In this document: piece by piece, positions 22,359-24,890 of the stretch
Layout of the letters: each line of letters starts with the position of its first letter
Position numbering within the stretch: position 1 is the stretch's first letter
DNA from: a virus
Strand: one strand, 5' to 3'
Virus record (IMG/VR): IMGVR_UViG_3300013110_000163
Coordinates: 1 to 24,890 of that record
Length of the DNA: 24,890 nucleotides
The notes under the pieces: generated by a model
What the model saw: the letters and a program-made list of their open reading frames with translations, nothing else
What the model was told of the DNA's origin: nothing
The model's database searches: none
Position numbers and translations under genes: made by a program

Positions 22359-23942
22359 ATGGCCAATAAATCTCTCGATGGCAATTTAGTCAAGCGAGCA
22401 CACGCAAAAGAAAAATATACTGATGATCAACTATTGGAGTTGGCAAAATGTGCAGATTTGGCGACTGGTCCTGGTCATTTTATAAACAATTATTTTTGGA
22501 TACAACATCCGCGACGCGGCCGTATTCCGTATAAAGCGTTTGACTATCAAACAAGATTATTAGCAAGTTATCATGATAATAGATTTAGTATAAATTTAAT
22601 GCCACGGCAAACAGGTAAAACTACAACTGCCGCAGGTTATATATTGTGGTATGCTATGTTTATACCTGATAGTGCAATACTAATTGCCGCACACAAATAT
22701 GCAGGTTCCCAAGAGATTATGCAACGTATACGATATTCGTATGAAGACGTGCCAGATCATATACGCCCAGGTGTGTATAGTTATAACAAAGGTAGCATAG
22801 ACTTTGATAATGGCAGTAGAATTGTCAGTACAACAACTACTGAAAACACTGGACGTGGTATGGCACTCAGTATGCTATATTTAGACGAGTTTGCGTTTGT
22901 AAAACCCAGCATTGCGAGAGAGTTTTGGACAAGTATTTCACCTACATTAGCAACAGGCGGTAAAGCAATAATAACATCAACGCCAAACAGTGATGAAGAT
23001 CAGTTTGCTATGATTTGGCGCCAAGCAAATAAAACTATAGATGATGAAGGTAACGAAACTACTGTAGGACGCAACGGATTTTTTGCTTTTAGGTCATACT
23101 GGAATGAACATCCAGAGCGTGATGCTCAGTGGAAAGCGGAAGAAATGGGACGCATTGGTGCTGAACGTTTCGCTAGAGAGCATGATTGTGAGTTTCTTAT
23201 TAATGATGAAACATTAATAGACTCTAGGGCATTGTCAATGTTGCGTCCAACTGATGTATTAGAAAAACATGGACAAGTTAGGTGGTTTGATAAACCTAGA
23301 AAAGGACATAATTATTTGGTGTCACTTGATCCAAGTTTAGGAACAGGCGGAGATAATGCCGCCATTCAAGTGTTTGAAATACCAACTATGAAACAAGTTG
23401 CTGAATGGATGCATAACAAAACACCAGTTCAAGGACAAGTAAAAATATTACGGGATATTACTAATTATATTGCAGATGAGATAGATCACAGAGATGAATC
23501 AAACCCGGCCGTTTGGTATAGTATAGAAAATAATACATTAGGTGAAGCGGCACTTGTAGTTATTGATGATATGGGTGAACAGCAATTTGGTGGTGTATTT
23601 TTAACAGAAACTCGTAAGCATGGTAATACAAAACGTTATAGGAAGGGGTTTAATACTACCCATAAAAACAAATTATTAGCATGTAGTAGGTTAAAAAATC
23701 TTGTTGAAACAGACAAGATAAAGTTAAGAAGTAAGAATTTAATATCAGAACTAAAAACATATATTGCCCGTGGGCAAAGTTATGCCGCTAAAGACGGTGA
23801 AACGGATGATTTGGTTTCTGCTACATTATTAATAATACGGATGAGTTATGAAGTAAGGCAATGGGATATTAATTTATTTGACAGACTTAAAGATGGTTTA
23901 GATCAAGAGCATGATATGCCGATGCCTTTTATAATAGTTTAA
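22359..23942 (+). CDS. 17: Terminase large subunit gp17
   Basis: The ATPase-nuclease motor that packages phage DNA; 527 residues against 610 in T4. The ATPase half shows the Walker A variant MPRQTGKTTT (81-90), Walker B MLYLDEFAF (172-180, with catalytic Glu177) and the coupling motif ITSTPN (205-210). The nuclease half starts around the acidic SLDPSLGTGGDNAAIQ (322-337, Asp324), followed by IENNTLGEA and a late acidic TDDLVSA segment, matching the RNase H-like nuclease of gp17. The start follows a TAAATA-N5 unit. The gene lies about 4.5 kb after gp16, unlike the adjacent 16-17 pair of T4. Confidence 0.97.
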   Translation: MANKSLDGNLVKRAHAKEKYTDDQLLELAKCADLATGPGHFINNYFWIQHPRRGRIPYKAFDYQTRLLASYHDNRFSINLMPRQTGKTTTAAGYILWYAMFIPDSAILIAAHKYAGSQEIMQRIRYSYEDVPDHIRPGVYSYNKGSIDFDNGSRIVSTTTTENTGRGMALSMLYLDEFAFVKPSIAREFWTSISPTLATGGKAIITSTPNSDEDQFAMIWRQANKTIDDEGNETTVGRNGFFAFRSYWNEHPERDAQWKAEEMGRIGAERFAREHDCEFLINDETLIDSRALSMLRPTDVLEKHGQVRWFDKPRKGHNYLVSLDPSLGTGGDNAAIQVFEIPTMKQVAEWMHNKTPVQGQVKILRDITNYIADEIDHRDESNPAVWYSIENNTLGEAALVVIDDMGEQQFGGVFLTETRKHGNTKRYRKGFNTTHKNKLLACSRLKNLVETDKIKLRSKNLISELKTYIARGQSYAAKDGETDDLVSATLLIIRMSYEVRQWDINLFDRLKDGLDQEHDMPMPFIIV

Positions 23943-23950
23943 TATAAATA
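23943..23950 (+). promoter_or_regulatory. Exact T4-type late promoter TATAAATA
   Basis: The only perfect octamer noted in the window. The predicted +1 near 23956 lies four bases before the ATG at 23960, so the leader would be almost absent. Confidence 0.65.
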
Positions 23951-23959
23951 CTATAAGTT

Positions 23960-24890
23960 ATGAAAGAAATAGAACACATTGCAGAAGATTTATTTAATAA
24001 ATTAAGGTCGGCATATCCAACATTGCAGATTGGTGATGCTAGTGCTATAAAAACACTAGATCCAGAACAAGCTCGCTTTTTTGATTTTACGTTTGAATCT
24101 GAAGGAACAGATGTTGGTTCTGTGACCATTAGTTTAGTTGATGATCATTTTAAATTGTTTTATAACAAAGAGTTGACAGAAAGTTTGGGTGAAAATAAAC
24201 AACAGTGGTATAATTTTTTACGTGAAATGCGTCAGTTTGCAAAGAGGCGGTTAATGACATTTGACGTAAGAGATATTACAAAATCTAATCTAGAACGTAA
24301 GGACTTTGAGTTTTTACGCACACAACAACAAGAATTTAGGGATTCTGATATGAACGAAGGCAAAATGTACGGTAGCATTAAAAGCAGTTACCAAGATTTA
24401 GGCGAAACAGCAAAAATTATTGTAAGGCATAAACGCCCTGTAGATGAGGACGTTAGAGGTTCACGCAGTAGACACATTAGCAAAATTTTTATTGAAAATA
24501 CTGACGGCGAACGTATGCTTTTACCATTTAAAAACTTACTAGGCGCAAGAGCAGCTGCAAGGCACGTTAGTGAAGGTGGGCAATTACACGATGATATTGG
24601 CACACATATTACTAATACAGTGGATCAAATGGGACAGTTGAAAAATTTTATCAATTATAGTAAACGAAATAAACTAGTTAATGAGGATACTGTTGATATT
24701 GTAGAAAGTGTACGCGATGCGTATAACAACATTAGACAGGACTTAACTAGAATGACTTCACGCCGTGGTTATGCCAACTTTGCTGAAGGTTTTGACCCAG
24801 TAGAAGTGACATTATCTGAAGATGATTTGGATGAAATGAAAGACCGTTTTACTGTAAAGAAGCATGATGATAATGTTTTTGAATCCCTAC
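23960..24890 (+). CDS. Conserved phage protein of unknown function (partial, runs off right edge)
   Basis: At least 310 residues from the ATG at 23960, open to the end of the window. It has an amphipathic N-terminus (MKEIEHIAEDLFNKLRSAYP), then QWYNFLREMRQFAKRRLMTFD followed by VRDITKSNLERKD, a basic strand KIIVRHKRPVDED, and RSRHISKIFIEN leading to the GERMLLPFKNL and AARHVSEGG phrases. From memory this combination occurs in hypothetical proteins near gp17 in marine T4-like phages. The repeated beta hairpin and basic patches hint at nucleic acid or particle binding, but no function is claimed. The C-terminus is not visible. Confidence 0.8.
   Translation, partial: MKEIEHIAEDLFNKLRSAYPTLQIGDASAIKTLDPEQARFFDFTFESEGTDVGSVTISLVDDHFKLFYNKELTESLGENKQQWYNFLREMRQFAKRRLMTFDVRDITKSNLERKDFEFLRTQQQEFRDSDMNEGKMYGSIKSSYQDLGETAKIIVRHKRPVDEDVRGSRSRHISKIFIENTDGERMLLPFKNLLGARAAARHVSEGGQLHDDIGTHITNTVDQMGQLKNFINYSKRNKLVNEDTVDIVESVRDAYNNIRQDLTRMTSRRGYANFAEGFDPVEVTLSEDDLDEMKDRFTVKKHDDNVFESL

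Noticed and set aside
1-24890. tRNA genes or photosynthesis-type auxiliary genes
   Set aside because: None were recognised on either strand; nearly all sequence is accounted for by protein genes, and no psbA-, hliP- or similar product is present.

Overview
The window looks like an AT-rich segment of a T4-like myovirus genome, probably marine. This rests on a recognisable set of T4-type virion genes: tail sheath gp18, tail tube gp19, neck proteins gp13 and gp14, sheath terminator gp15, head-completion nuclease gp4, small and large terminase gp16/gp17, and dNMP kinase gp1. No host gene, tRNA, rRNA, IS element or CRISPR array was seen. Coding density is very high; no gene-free stretch exceeds about 155 bases. 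Host identity is not visible; low GC and the mix of T4 core genes with radical-SAM accessory genes resemble marine bacterioplankton phages (inference).

Layout. 1-1743 (minus): gp15 (cut by the window edge) and gp14. 1798-5271 (plus): a conserved protein of unknown function, gp13, an unknown protein and gp1. 5252-6961 (minus): a radical-SAM protein preceded by an HNH nuclease. 7116-12980 (plus): an enlarged gp18, gp19, a tube-like protein, a small unknown protein and gp4. 12992-19698 (plus): an accessory block of overlapping genes with four radical-SAM enzymes, a P-loop-like unknown, an SGNH-like protein and a methyltransferase, with gp16 embedded in it. 19725-22334 (plus): a protein with a capsid-targeting-like N-terminus, a repetitive 612-residue protein and a 53-residue protein. 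22359-24890 (plus): gp17 and a conserved protein running off the right edge. The usual 13-14-15-16-17-18-19 order is broken up over both strands.

Regulation. Thirteen intergenic or gene-junction sites match the T4 late promoter core (TATAAATA-like, here mostly NNTAAATA). In seven of them TAAATA is followed by exactly five bases and then the ATG of a gene, and an eighth has TAAGTA-N5-GTG. Given T4 late promoter geometry, transcription would begin at the A of the start codon, so many of these late mRNAs may be leaderless. Sheath and tube genes instead have a leader with a Shine-Dalgarno sequence.

How the genes fit together. Most genes build the virion (neck, tail, head completion, packaging), gp1 serves nucleotide supply, and the radical-SAM/methyltransferase/SGNH-like block is the possible undescribed system: a co-expressed set of modification enzymes of unknown substrate within the late structural region.
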